From Gammaproteobacteria bacterium (GTDB taxonomy: Bacteria; Pseudomonadota; Gammaproteobacteria; Steroidobacterales; Steroidobacteraceae): a stretch of 64,000 nt of DNA. A model generated the notes under the pieces. That model was not told where the DNA came from and searched no databases. It saw only the letters and a list, made by a program, of their open reading frames with translations. Of this stretch, positions 25,726-34,756 are shown one piece after another (the stretch's first letter is position 1; each line of letters begins with the position of its first letter). Both the position numbers and the translations under genes were made by a program. The stretch is taken from the NCBI GenBank assembly GCA_013289615.1, contig JABCZO010000001.1, positions 1 to 64,000 on the forward strand. The letters run 5' to 3'.

Positions 25726-28700
25726 GCGGCGCCTTTCGGGCCGCCGCCGGCGGCAGCGTCGATCGCTCGCGCCCGCTGCGATTCAGGTTCGACGGCGCGA
25801 GCTTTACCGGCCTTGCCGGCGACACGCTCGCCTCGGCGCTGCTCGCCAACGGCGTGCACCTTTTGGGCCGCTCATTCAAATACCATCGCCCGCGCGGCCT
25901 GCTGGCGGCAGGTGCCGAAGAACCCAACGCGCTGGTCACGGTGCGGCGCGACCAGGCGCGCTGCACACCCAATCTGCGTGCAACCCAGGTCGAACTCTAC
26001 GAAGGCCTGGAGGCACACAGCCAGAACCGCTGGCCAAGCCTGGCGTTCGACATCGGTGCGATCAACGACCTGCTGTCGCCGTTGTTCCCGGCGGGTTTCT
26101 ACTACAAGACCTTCATGTGGCCGCGACGGGCATGGAAGACGCTATACGAACCCTTTATCCGTGCCGCCGCTGGACTGGGCCGAGCACCGAGCGAGGCCGA
26201 TCCCGACCGCTACGGCAATCGTTACGCACATTGCGATGTGCTGGTCGTCGGTGCCGGCCCGAGCGGCGTCGCCGCGGCAGTGGCCGCCGGCGCCGCCGGC
26301 GCACGCGTAATTCTGTGTGACGAGCAGGCGCAGTTCGGCGGCTCGCTGCTGTCCGACCCGGACCAGCCGCCCGCCGCGTGGCTGGCGGCGAGTCTTGCGT
26401 CGCTGCGAAGCAATGCGCGTGTCACGCTGCTGCCGCGCTCGACCGCCTTCGGCTATTTCCCGCACAACCTGGTCGCACTGAACCAGCGCCTGACCGATCA
26501 TCTGCACGATCCGGCGAGCGTACAGCCACGCGAGCGCTGCTGGCAGGTGCGTGCGCGCGAGGTGGTGCTCGCGACCGGCGCCATCGAGCGGCCGCTGGTG
26601 TTTCCGGGCAATGATCGGCCCGGCATCATGCTCGCCGCCGCGGCGCGTAGCTTTCTCAATCGCTACGCCGTCATCCCCGGCAGGCGCGTAGTGCTGATCA
26701 CGGCCTGCGACGAGGCCTATCGGGCGGCGCTCGAGCTGCACCAGGCCGGCAGCGCGATTGCGATGATCGGTGACCTGCGCGCGCGTGCGGTAGGACCCTG
26801 GGCCGAGGCGGCGCGAACCGCCGGCCTGCCGGTGCAGACGCAGTGCACGCTGCTCGGCACAGGCGGGAGATTGCGCGTCAGCTCGGTGCGGCTGGCGCGC
26901 CTGGATGCGCAGCAGCGCCTGCTCGGCAGACCGCAGATATACGCCTGCGACCTGGTGCTGATGTCCGGCGGCTTCACGCCCAGCGTACATCTGCACTCGC
27001 AGTCGCGCGGCAAGCTGGCATGGGACGAGACCGTGCAGAGCTTCATCCCGGCACAGGCCGCCGAGCGCACGCGCTCGGCGGGCGCCTGTCGTGGCGTATT
27101 CTCGCTGGCGGCGGCAATACAGGATGGCAGCGCTGCGGGCGCCGCAGCAGCTCGCGACGCCGCAGCTCGCGACCCGGCAGCTGGCAACGCCGGCTTCGCC
27201 GGCCGTGCCCCGGAGCCGCCGATTCCCGAGCGCGATGCGTCAATGGCAGGATTCTCAGGCGCCCTGCCCCAGCCACAGGCGCACACCGGCAGCAAGGCGT
27301 TCGTCGACTGGCAGAACGACGTGACCACCCGGGATCTCGCGCTGGCAACCCGCGAGGGATTCGCGTCAATCGAGCACATCAAGCGCTATACCACCACCGG
27401 CATGGCCACCGATCAGGGCAAGACGTCCAATCTCAACGCGCTCGGCTTCGTCTCGCAGCGCCTCGACAAGGCAATCGCCGAGGTCGGTCTGACCACCTTT
27501 CGCATGCCGTACACGCCGGTGACCTTCGGCAGCCTGGCCGGCTTTGCGCGCGGTGAGCTGTTCGACCCGGTGCGTACCACTCCGCTCCACGACTGGGCGC
27601 TACGCCATGGCGCGGTGTTCGAGGATGTCGGTCTGTGGAAACGCGCGCGCTATTTCCCGCGCGCCGGCGAGCATATGCACGCTGCCGTGGCGCGCGAGTG
27701 CCGCGCGGTGCGCAGCGCCTGCGGTATCTTCGATGCGTCGACCCTCGGCAAGATCGAGGTGGTCGGACCCGATGCGGTGACGTTGATGAACCGGCTGTAT
27801 GCCAATGCCTGGAACAACCTTGCAATCGGCCGCTGCCGTTACGGGCTGCTGCTGCGGGAAGACGGCTTCGTGCTCGACGATGGCGTGGTCGCACGCACCG
27901 CCGAGCAGCGCCTGCACGTCACCACGACCACCGGCGGCGCGGCACGGGTGCTGGCGCTGATGGAAGACTACCTGCAGACCGAATGGCGGCAGCTGCAGGT
28001 GTGGCTGACGTCGACCACCGAGCAGTGGGCGGTGATCGCGCTGCAGGGACCTGAATCGCGCCGCGTGCTGCAGGGACTGGTCGAGGATATCGACCTGTCG
28101 GCCGCAGCGTTACCGCACATGAGCGTGGCGCGCGGCCGGATCTGCGGCGTGCCGGGGCTGTTGTTTCGCGTCAGCTTCACCGGCGAACTGGGTTTCGAGG
28201 TCAATGTGCCGGCGGACTTCGCGCTCACGGTCTGGCAGGCGATCTACCAGGCCGGTGCACCATACGGCATGACCTCCTACGGCACCGAAGCCATGCACGT
28301 GCTGCGTGCCGAAAAAGGCTACATCATCATCGGTCAGGAAACCGACGGCACCGTGACTGCGGACGACGTCGGCCTTAGCTGGGCGATCGGCAGGAGTAAG
28401 CCGGATTTTGTCGGCAAGCGCTCGCTGGCGCGGCCGGCATTGAGTGCGGTAGATCGCAAGCAGCTGGTGGGCTTGCTTACCGCCGACCCGAACACCGTGC
28501 TCGAGGAGGGCTCGCAGGTGCTGCCAGCCCCCGGGCAGCGAGCGCCGCGGCTGCCCGCGCCGCGGCCGATCGGGCATGTGACCTCGTCCTATCACAGCCC
28601 AACCCTGGATCGCTCGATTGCACTGGCGCTGATCGCCGGTGGCCGTGCGCGCATCGGCCAGACGCTGTCGGTGCCCACTGCCGCCGGTGAGATGCCGGTC

Positions 28701-28754
28701 ACGGTGACCTCGGCGGTGTTCTACGATCCGCAGGGGGCGCGCCTGAATGGCTGA
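25722..28754 (+). CDS. soxA: Sarcosine oxidase alpha subunit
   Basis: The frame on the track starts at 25446, but ATG 25722, overlapping soxD in ATGA and preceded by a perfect AAGGAGGTG site, gives the usual size of 1010 residues. Visible parts are a ferredoxin-like N-terminal domain ('LRFRFDGASFTGLAGDTLASALLANG'-type), an NAD/FAD-binding oxidoreductase section ('DVLVVGAGPSGVAAAVAAGAAGA'), and a C-terminal GcvT-like folate-binding domain. An unusually Ala/Pro-rich insertion ('AAGAAAARDAAARDPAAGNAG') sits between the oxidoreductase and GcvT parts. It provides the NAD and tetrahydrofolate sites of the complex. Confidence 0.94.
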   Translation: MSGAFRAAAGGSVDRSRPLRFRFDGASFTGLAGDTLASALLANGVHLLGRSFKYHRPRGLLAAGAEEPNALVTVRRDQARCTPNLRATQVELYEGLEAHSQNRWPSLAFDIGAINDLLSPLFPAGFYYKTFMWPRRAWKTLYEPFIRAAAGLGRAPSEADPDRYGNRYAHCDVLVVGAGPSGVAAAVAAGAAGARVILCDEQAQFGGSLLSDPDQPPAAWLAASLASLRSNARVTLLPRSTAFGYFPHNLVALNQRLTDHLHDPASVQPRERCWQVRAREVVLATGAIERPLVFPGNDRPGIMLAAAARSFLNRYAVIPGRRVVLITACDEAYRAALELHQAGSAIAMIGDLRARAVGPWAEAARTAGLPVQTQCTLLGTGGRLRVSSVRLARLDAQQRLLGRPQIYACDLVLMSGGFTPSVHLHSQSRGKLAWDETVQSFIPAQAAERTRSAGACRGVFSLAAAIQDGSAAGAAAARDAAARDPAAGNAGFAGRAPEPPIPERDASMAGFSGALPQPQAHTGSKAFVDWQNDVTTRDLALATREGFASIEHIKRYTTTGMATDQGKTSNLNALGFVSQRLDKAIAEVGLTTFRMPYTPVTFGSLAGFARGELFDPVRTTPLHDWALRHGAVFEDVGLWKRARYFPRAGEHMHAAVARECRAVRSACGIFDASTLGKIEVVGPDAVTLMNRLYANAWNNLAIGRCRYGLLLREDGFVLDDGVVARTAEQRLHVTTTTGGAARVLALMEDYLQTEWRQLQVWLTSTTEQWAVIALQGPESRRVLQGLVEDIDLSAAALPHMSVARGRICGVPGLLFRVSFTGELGFEVNVPADFALTVWQAIYQAGAPYGMTSYGTEAMHVLRAEKGYIIIGQETDGTVTADDVGLSWAIGRSKPDFVGKRSLARPALSAVDRKQLVGLLTADPNTVLEEGSQVLPAPGQRAPRLPAPRPIGHVTSSYHSPTLDRSIALALIAGGRARIGQTLSVPTAAGEMPVTVTSAVFYDPQGARLNG

Positions 28755-29331
28755 GCGGTACAGCGATCGCCAGCCACCGCCCATAACGCGCAGCGCCGTG
28801 CTGCGGCTGTTGCCCCCGGCCGCGCGCCACGTACTGCGCGGTGCGCCGTCGGTCCTCGCCACGGCCGGCGACGCCCTGGGGTTGTCACTGTCGATGCCCG
28901 CCTGCCGCGCGTCGGTGAATGCGACGCTTGCGGCGCTCTGGCTCGCGCCCGATGAGCGTCTGCTGCTTGGAGAGGACGCCTCGGCGGCTGACACCAGCAG
29001 CCGCATCGCGCAGGCGCTGGGCGATCAGGCGCACTCTCTGGTCGATGTCAGCCATCGCCAGCTCGGGCTTGCGATTTCCGGTCCTCACGCGGTCACGGTG
29101 CTGGCGAGCGGCTGCCCGCTGGACCTGGACCGCAGCGCCTTTCCGGTCGGGATGTGCACGCGCACGGTGCTGGCCAAGGCGGAAATCGTGCTCTGGCGCA
29201 TCGCCGACGATGACTTTCATCTCGAGGTATGGCGCTCGTTCGCAGCCTATGTGTCGGGCCTGATCGCCGAGGCCGGGCGCGAGCTGGCACTACCCGACCT
29301 GGCCGTGGCGTCTAGCGACCGGGCGACGTAG
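28747..29331 (+). CDS. soxG: Sarcosine oxidase gamma subunit
   Basis: A 194-residue protein overlapping the soxA end by 8 bases. It matches SoxG in size, position and the conserved middle and end segments ('LWLAPDERLLL', 'DVSHRQLGLAISGPHAVTVLASGCPLDL', 'ADDDFHLEVWRSFAAYV'), which resemble a short GcvT-like fold. It completes the heterotetramer. The regulator that follows starts 9 bases later in the same direction, so it may be carried on the same transcript. Confidence 0.92.
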   Translation: MAERYSDRQPPPITRSAVLRLLPPAARHVLRGAPSVLATAGDALGLSLSMPACRASVNATLAALWLAPDERLLLGEDASAADTSSRIAQALGDQAHSLVDVSHRQLGLAISGPHAVTVLASGCPLDLDRSAFPVGMCTRTVLAKAEIVLWRIADDDFHLEVWRSFAAYVSGLIAEAGRELALPDLAVASSDRAT

Positions 29332-29340
29332 GCTAAGAGG

Positions 29341-30366
29341 ATGGATGAGCCGTCCAGCACGCCGCCCACACACTTCGGCTTCCTGACGCTGCGTCAGTTC
29401 TCGATGATCGCGTTCACCAACGCCATCGAGCCGCTGCGCATGGCGAACTACCTCGCCGAACAGATCATCTATCGCTGGTCGGTGTACACGCTCGATGGGC
29501 TGCCGGTGCCGGCCAGCAATGGCCTCACGGTCGCGCCGACCGCGCGCATCGACGAGTTCGCGCTGCCCGACATCCTGTTTGTCTGCGGCGGTGTCGACGT
29601 GCAGCACGTGGTGGACGACGCGCTGCTGCACGCGCTGCGGCGCGTGGCGCGCAAGCGCATCGTATTGGGAGGACTGTGTACCGGTGCCTACGCGCTGGCG
29701 CGTGCCGGATTGCTCGACGGCTATCGCTGCGCGATTCACTGGGAAAATCTGTCGGCACTGCGCGAACGCTTCCCACTGACCGCATTTACGCCGGACCTGT
29801 TTGTGGTCGACCGCGACCGTTGTACCTGCACCGGCGGTATCGCCCCGCTCGACCTGATGCTGCATCTGATCACGCCGCGCATCGGCAAGTCTCTGGCGGC
29901 CGGAATATCGGATCAGTTCATCCTCGAACGTGTGCGCGATGCCGACGACCCGCAACGCATTCCGCTCGCCAACCGCCTGGGTGGCTATCACCGATCGTTG
30001 ACCCAGGCCGCGGTCCTGATGGAGGCGAACATCGAGGAGCCGCTGTCGCTCGACGAACTGGCGCGCATGACCGAAGTGTCGCAGCGCCAGCTGCAGCGAT
30101 TGTTTCGTCGCAGCCTGGGCCTCACCCCGGCGCAGTACTACCTGAACCTGAGGCTGCGGCGCGCCCGCGAACTGCTGTTGCAGACCGACATGCCGATCAT
30201 GAGTATCACGGTGGCCTGCGGCTTTCGCTCGCCGGCGCATTTCAGCAAGTCCTACCGCGCCATCTTCGGTCACTCACCGAGCCGCCAGCGCATGGGCCCG
30301 GCGCGCGGCGCGTCGGGCACCAAGGCCAAAGCGCCGCGCGCGCCACGGCCACTGGCGCGCCACTAG
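29341..30366 (+). CDS. GlxA-family regulator, GbdR-like
   Basis: A 341-residue DJ-1/PfpI plus AraC-type regulator. The N-terminal domain opens with 'HFGFLTLRQFSMIAFTNAIEPLRMANYL', very like GbdR, the glycine betaine/dimethylglycine-responsive activator of Pseudomonas, and contains 'GLCTGAYALARAGLL'. The C-terminal HTH pair is 'MTEVSQRQLQRLFRRSLGLTPAQYYLNLRLRRA' and 'ITVACGFRSPAHFSKSYRAIFGHSPS'. It sits between soxBDAG and the DMGDH/GbcA genes and probably activates these units when betaine accumulates. The GbdR assignment is from resemblance and context, so no symbol is given. Confidence 0.88.
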   Translation: MDEPSSTPPTHFGFLTLRQFSMIAFTNAIEPLRMANYLAEQIIYRWSVYTLDGLPVPASNGLTVAPTARIDEFALPDILFVCGGVDVQHVVDDALLHALRRVARKRIVLGGLCTGAYALARAGLLDGYRCAIHWENLSALRERFPLTAFTPDLFVVDRDRCTCTGGIAPLDLMLHLITPRIGKSLAAGISDQFILERVRDADDPQRIPLANRLGGYHRSLTQAAVLMEANIEEPLSLDELARMTEVSQRQLQRLFRRSLGLTPAQYYLNLRLRRARELLLQTDMPIMSITVACGFRSPAHFSKSYRAIFGHSPSRQRMGPARGASGTKAKAPRAPRPLARH

Positions 30367-30605
30367 CTGCTGCGGCGGCGGCCTGCCGGCCAATGTCGGA
30401 AATGCGCTGATTTCTGTCACTTGCAGGCAACTCGCCGCCCGATCGCAAGACGACAATCACGCACCGATCCGAACATGCGTGCCCGCGCGGCGACGGCGCA
30501 CTGGCCTGTCAGTATGAGCACTCCTTCTATCCACCTGACTCCTCCACACGGTGAACTCATTGGGCACCTGCGCATCAAGTCGTTCGATCAGCTCGGAGAC
30601 AAGTT
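30367..30605 (+). promoter_or_regulatory. Upstream region of the DMGDH-gbcA operon with AraC-like direct repeats
   Basis: A 239-base gene-free region. TGTCGGA at 30394 and TGTCACT at 30415 begin exactly 21 bases apart, two helical turns, the spacing common for direct-repeat AraC-family sites. A GbdR-like protein encoded immediately upstream could bind here to activate the dimethylglycine and betaine demethylation genes. No clear -10/-35 pair was identified. The DMGDH ATG has GGAG 7 nt upstream. Confidence 0.4.
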
Positions 30606-33065
30606 ATGAAAAGCCATGCCCGGGTGGTGGTGATCGGCGGTGGCGTGGTCGGTGTCAGCACCCTCTACCATTTGACCAAGAAAGGCTGGAAGGACGTGGT
30701 GCTGCTCGAGCGCACCGAACTGACGGCCGGATCGACCTGGCATGCAGCCGGCCTGCTGCCGCTGTTCAACATGAGCTATACGGTCGGCCAGTTGCACAAG
30801 TACTCGGTCGACCTGTACAAGCGGCTGCCGGCCGAGACCGGCCAGGATGTCAGCTTCCACGTGAATGGCAACCTGAGGCTGGCGACCGAAGCTGCGCGCA
30901 TGGACGAGTATCAGAAGTACTGCGGCACCGCGAACACGATCGGTGTGCCGTATCAGGTGATCGGCCCCGAGCAGGTCAAGGCGCTGTGGCCGCTGGTCAA
31001 CCTGGGCGACGGCGTGGATACGCCGCGCATCATCGGCGCGCTCTACCATCCCGACGACGGACACATCGCCCCGGCCGATCTGACGATGGCGCTGCGCAAG
31101 GGCGCGCGCAATGGCGGTGCTGAGATCCACGAAAACTGCGTGGTCACGGCCGCGACGCGCACGCCTTCCGGGGAGTGGAAGCTCAGCACCAGCCAGGGCG
31201 ACATCAGCTGCGAGCACGTCGTCTGCGCGACCGGCAACTATGCGCGCCAGTCCGGTCGGATGTTCGGCATCAACGTGCCGGCCATTCCGGTCGAGCACCA
31301 ATATATCGTCTACAGCGAGTCGCCCGAACTCAAGGCCTACCGCGAGGCCGGCGGCCGCGAGCTCGCGGTGCTGCGCGAATCCGACCAGTCCTATTACCTG
31401 CGTGAGGAGCGTCTGGGCTGGATCCTCGGACCGTACGAGGCCGGCGCGCCGGCCCGGTTCGCCGATGGCGTGCCCGAATGGTTCGGCAAGACGCTGTTCG
31501 ACGGCGACCTCGACCGGCTGCTGCCGCACGTCGAAGCCGCGCAGCGGCGAGTGCCGGTGCTAGAGAACTGCGGCATCAAGGACATCGTCAACGGCCCGAT
31601 CTCGTACACGCCGGACGGCAGCCCGATGATCGGGCCCGCGGGCGGCGCCCGCAATCTGTGGCTCAACGAAGGCCACAGCTTCGGCATCACTGCGGCCGGC
31701 GGCGCCGGCTGGCAGCTCGCCGAGTGGATCGTCGAGGGCGAGCCGGGCATCGACATGCTGGCAGTGGACCCGCGACGCTTCGGCGCCTACTGCACCAAGC
31801 GCTACGTGGTCACGAAGAACGAGGAAACCTACCGCAGCGTATTCACGATCCACTTTCCCGACGAGGAACGTCACGACGCGCGACCGAGCAAGACCAGCCC
31901 GGTGTACGACAAGATCGACCGCCTCGGCGCCGTCTGGGGCCAGCGTTACGGCTGGGAGCGCGCCAACTGGTTTGCTCCTGCCGGTGTCGAGCGCAGCGAC
32001 CGGTGGAGTTTCCGGCGCAGCAACTACTTCGAGCACGTTGGCAACGAATGCCGGCTGATGCGCGAGCGGGTCGGCGTCATCGATCTGACGCCGTTCACCA
32101 AGCACGAGGTCAGCGGCGCCGGCGCGGAAGCGTGGCTCGACGGCCTGGTGGCGAACAAGGTGCCGGTAAAGCTGGGCCGGATCGCGCTCAGCCACGCGCT
32201 CACCAAGCGTGGCGGCATCCGCTCCGAGTTCACCATCACCAAGGTGGGCGAGCAGCACTATTACGTGATCAGCGCCGGGGCCGCCGAGCGCTACGATTCC
32301 GACTACCTGCAGCGCATGCTGCCGCTCGATGGCTCGGTAACCCTGCGCAACATCACCGGCAGCCGCGGTTGCCTCGTCATCGCCGGTCCCCGATCGCGCG
32401 AACTGCTGGCGAAAATCGTCGACGTGCCGCTCGATAACGCGGCGTTTCCCTGGCTCACCGGCCAGGTGATCGAGGCCGGCTATGCCGGCGACGTCTACGC
32501 GCTGCGCGTCAACTTCGTCGGCGCGCTGGGCTGGGAACTGCACTTCCCGATCGAGCACGCGCATCACCTGTTCGATGCGGTGTTCGCGGCGGGCAAGGAG
32601 TTCGGCGTCGGCATGGTCGGCATGCGGGCGATGGAGTCGCTGCGCATGGAGAAGTCCTACCGTATGTGGGGCAGCGACATGACCCGGGACTACACGCCGT
32701 TCGAGGCCGGCCTCGACCGCTTCGTGCGCATGAACAAGGGCCCTTTTGTCGGTCGTGAGGCGCTTGAACGGCAGCTCGCCGCCGGGGTGCCGAACCGCTT
32801 CATCACGCTCGAAGCGCACGAGGTCGGCGACGCCGATCCGCTTGGCAACGAGCCGATCTCCGCACCTGGCGGCAAGATCGTCGGCCGCGCAACCTCCGGT
32901 TACTTCGGCCACACACTGCGCAAAAGCCTCGCGATCGGCTACGTACGGCCCGAATATGCGGGCGTCGGAACGCAGCTCGAGATGGAAATCCTGGGGCAGC
33001 GGCGCCGCGCGACCGTGCTCATCGAGTCGCCGTTCGATCCGGACAACAAAGAGTTGAAGGCCTGA
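30606..33065 (+). CDS. Dimethylglycine dehydrogenase-type flavoprotein
   Basis: An 819-residue enzyme of the DMGDH/SarDH family. It has an N-terminal FAD motif 'VVVIGGGVVGVSTLYHLTKKG', the 'GSTWHAAGL' segment containing the His that carries covalent FAD in DMGDH, and a long C-terminal GcvT-like folate domain ('GGIRSEFTITKVGEQHYYVIS', 'GSRGCLVIAGPRSRELL', 'GALGWELHFPIEH'). It converts N,N-dimethylglycine to sarcosine, feeding SoxBDAG, and may hand the methyl carbon to tetrahydrofolate. Pseudomonads use a different enzyme (DgcAB); here the mitochondrial-like single-chain type is used. GbcA follows after 11 bases. Confidence 0.88.
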   Translation: MKSHARVVVIGGGVVGVSTLYHLTKKGWKDVVLLERTELTAGSTWHAAGLLPLFNMSYTVGQLHKYSVDLYKRLPAETGQDVSFHVNGNLRLATEAARMDEYQKYCGTANTIGVPYQVIGPEQVKALWPLVNLGDGVDTPRIIGALYHPDDGHIAPADLTMALRKGARNGGAEIHENCVVTAATRTPSGEWKLSTSQGDISCEHVVCATGNYARQSGRMFGINVPAIPVEHQYIVYSESPELKAYREAGGRELAVLRESDQSYYLREERLGWILGPYEAGAPARFADGVPEWFGKTLFDGDLDRLLPHVEAAQRRVPVLENCGIKDIVNGPISYTPDGSPMIGPAGGARNLWLNEGHSFGITAAGGAGWQLAEWIVEGEPGIDMLAVDPRRFGAYCTKRYVVTKNEETYRSVFTIHFPDEERHDARPSKTSPVYDKIDRLGAVWGQRYGWERANWFAPAGVERSDRWSFRRSNYFEHVGNECRLMRERVGVIDLTPFTKHEVSGAGAEAWLDGLVANKVPVKLGRIALSHALTKRGGIRSEFTITKVGEQHYYVISAGAAERYDSDYLQRMLPLDGSVTLRNITGSRGCLVIAGPRSRELLAKIVDVPLDNAAFPWLTGQVIEAGYAGDVYALRVNFVGALGWELHFPIEHAHHLFDAVFAAGKEFGVGMVGMRAMESLRMEKSYRMWGSDMTRDYTPFEAGLDRFVRMNKGPFVGREALERQLAAGVPNRFITLEAHEVGDADPLGNEPISAPGGKIVGRATSGYFGHTLRKSLAIGYVRPEYAGVGTQLEMEILGQRRRATVLIESPFDPDNKELKA

Positions 33066-33076
33066 CAGGATCTGAC

Positions 33077-34705
33077 GTGACCGAGCCGCTCGACCTCCCG
33101 GGCCTGATCGCCAGTCGCAGGCCCGGATACAGCCTGCCAGCCGCGTTCTACCTGAGTCCGCAAATCTACCAGCGTGACCTGAGCCTGATCTTCGGCCGCC
33201 ACTGGATCTTTGTCGGCGTCGAGCCGGAGATTCCCGAGGCGGGCGACCTGTTCACGGTCGACATCGGCAGCGACTCGATCATCGTCGTGCGCGATGACGA
33301 CCTGACGGTGCGCGCGTTTCACAACGTCTGCCGCCATCGCGGCGCGCGGCTGCGCCCGGAGGGTCGCGGCATGGTCGGCAACCTGGTGTGCCCGTACCAC
33401 CAGTGGACCTATAACCTGCGCGGCGAGCTGGTGCACAACCAGTACATGGGAGAGCACTTCGATCGCTGCCGGTTCGGCCTCAAGCCGGTGCATATCGAGA
33501 ACCTGGCGGGCCTGTTGTTCATTTGCCTGGCGCAGACCCCGGCGCAGGGTTTTGACGAGATGCGCGCGAGCATCGAGCGCTACATTGCGCCACACAACAT
33601 CAGCAACACCAAAGTCGCCTTCCAGAAGGACATCATCGAACACGGCAACTGGAAGTTGACGATGGAAAACAATCGCGAGTGCTATCACTGCAGCGCGAAT
33701 CATCCGGAGCTGACCGTGTCGCTGCTCGAATACGGTTTCGGCTACCAGCCGTCGATGGAAAACGTCGATCAGGTAAAAGGCTTCGAGGACCTGCTCGCGC
33801 GCCAGCACCAGCGCTGGGAGGCTTGCGGCCTGCCATCCGCGGAGATCGATCGGCTCGACCAGGTCACCGGCTTTCGCACCGTACGCCTGCCGATGATTCA
33901 TGCCGGGGAATCGCAGACCCTGGACACCAAGGTCGCATCGCGCAAGCCGCTGGCGGAATTCGACCAGCTCGACCTGGGCGGCCTGTCATTCTGGACCCAG
34001 CCCAACTCCTGGCATCACTTCATGAGCGACCACATCGTCAGCTTCTCGGTGCTGCCAATCGCTCCGCACCGCGCGCTGCTGCGTACCCGATGGCTGGTGC
34101 ACAAGGACGCGCAGGAAGGGGTCGACTACGATCTCAAGCGGCTGACGGAGGTATGGGACGCCACCAACGATCAGGACAGCGCGCTGGTCGGCAATGCGCA
34201 CCAGGGCATCCTCAGCAGCGCCTACGAGCCCGGACCGTATTCGCCGTACACGGAAGGCTTGGTCGACAAATTCTGCAATTGGTATCTGGATCGACTCGGC
34301 GCCGGACTCGAGCTTGCCGGCACCAGCGCTTCGACAACATCTGCGCCGACCGGGCGACCCGACCGAGGCACGATGACTATGGCCGGCAATGCCGCCGCCG
34401 CACCGGCCGCCGTCGGGATGACCGCCGCCGGCACGGCCACGCGGCTGTTCTCCATCTCCTTCAGCCGGTGCGGCCACACGGTGTCGTGTCGCTCGGATCA
34501 GACCATCCTGTCGGCGGCTGAAAGTGCCGGGCTGCCGCTGCCGTTCTCCTGCCGCGAGGGCCGCTGCGGCACCTGCCGATCCAGGCTGCTGTCGGGGCAG
34601 GTGGACATGACACATGCCGGCGGCATCCGCCAGCGTCAGATCGACGCGGGCGATATCCTTGTGTGCTGCAGCCGGCCGCTGTCGGACCTTGCCATCGAGC
34701 GGTAG
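33077..34705 (+). CDS. gbcA: Glycine betaine monooxygenase (GbcA-type Rieske) fused to a ferredoxin domain
   Basis: A 542-residue protein with two modules. Residues 1-410 are a Rieske oxygenase: CRH (85-87) and CPYHQW (105-110) bind the 2Fe-2S centre, and His204, His209 and probably Asp367 bind the mononuclear iron. This part matches GbcA, which demethylates glycine betaine to dimethylglycine. A Thr/Ala/Pro-rich linker (about 415-453) leads to a plant-type ferredoxin domain, Cys492-x4-Cys497-x2-Cys500-x29-Cys530. In other bacteria this ferredoxin is the C-terminal part of the reductase GbcB. No FAD/NAD reductase of the GbcB type is nearby. GTG start with AGGA 7 nt upstream. Operon with the DMGDH gene. 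Confidence 0.9.
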   Translation: MTEPLDLPGLIASRRPGYSLPAAFYLSPQIYQRDLSLIFGRHWIFVGVEPEIPEAGDLFTVDIGSDSIIVVRDDDLTVRAFHNVCRHRGARLRPEGRGMVGNLVCPYHQWTYNLRGELVHNQYMGEHFDRCRFGLKPVHIENLAGLLFICLAQTPAQGFDEMRASIERYIAPHNISNTKVAFQKDIIEHGNWKLTMENNRECYHCSANHPELTVSLLEYGFGYQPSMENVDQVKGFEDLLARQHQRWEACGLPSAEIDRLDQVTGFRTVRLPMIHAGESQTLDTKVASRKPLAEFDQLDLGGLSFWTQPNSWHHFMSDHIVSFSVLPIAPHRALLRTRWLVHKDAQEGVDYDLKRLTEVWDATNDQDSALVGNAHQGILSSAYEPGPYSPYTEGLVDKFCNWYLDRLGAGLELAGTSASTTSAPTGRPDRGTMTMAGNAAAAPAAVGMTAAGTATRLFSISFSRCGHTVSCRSDQTILSAAESAGLPLPFSCREGRCGTCRSRLLSGQVDMTHAGGIRQRQIDAGDILVCCSRPLSDLAIER

Positions 34706-34756
34706 CGTGGATCGAGCCGCATTGACATGCCGGCGCCGATGTAGAAGTCTGGTGGA

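Noticed and set aside
27121-27240. Possible frameshift in soxA at the Ala/Pro-rich stretch
   Set aside because: The frame stays open and the family segments on both sides are in the same frame; it looks like a flexible insertion.
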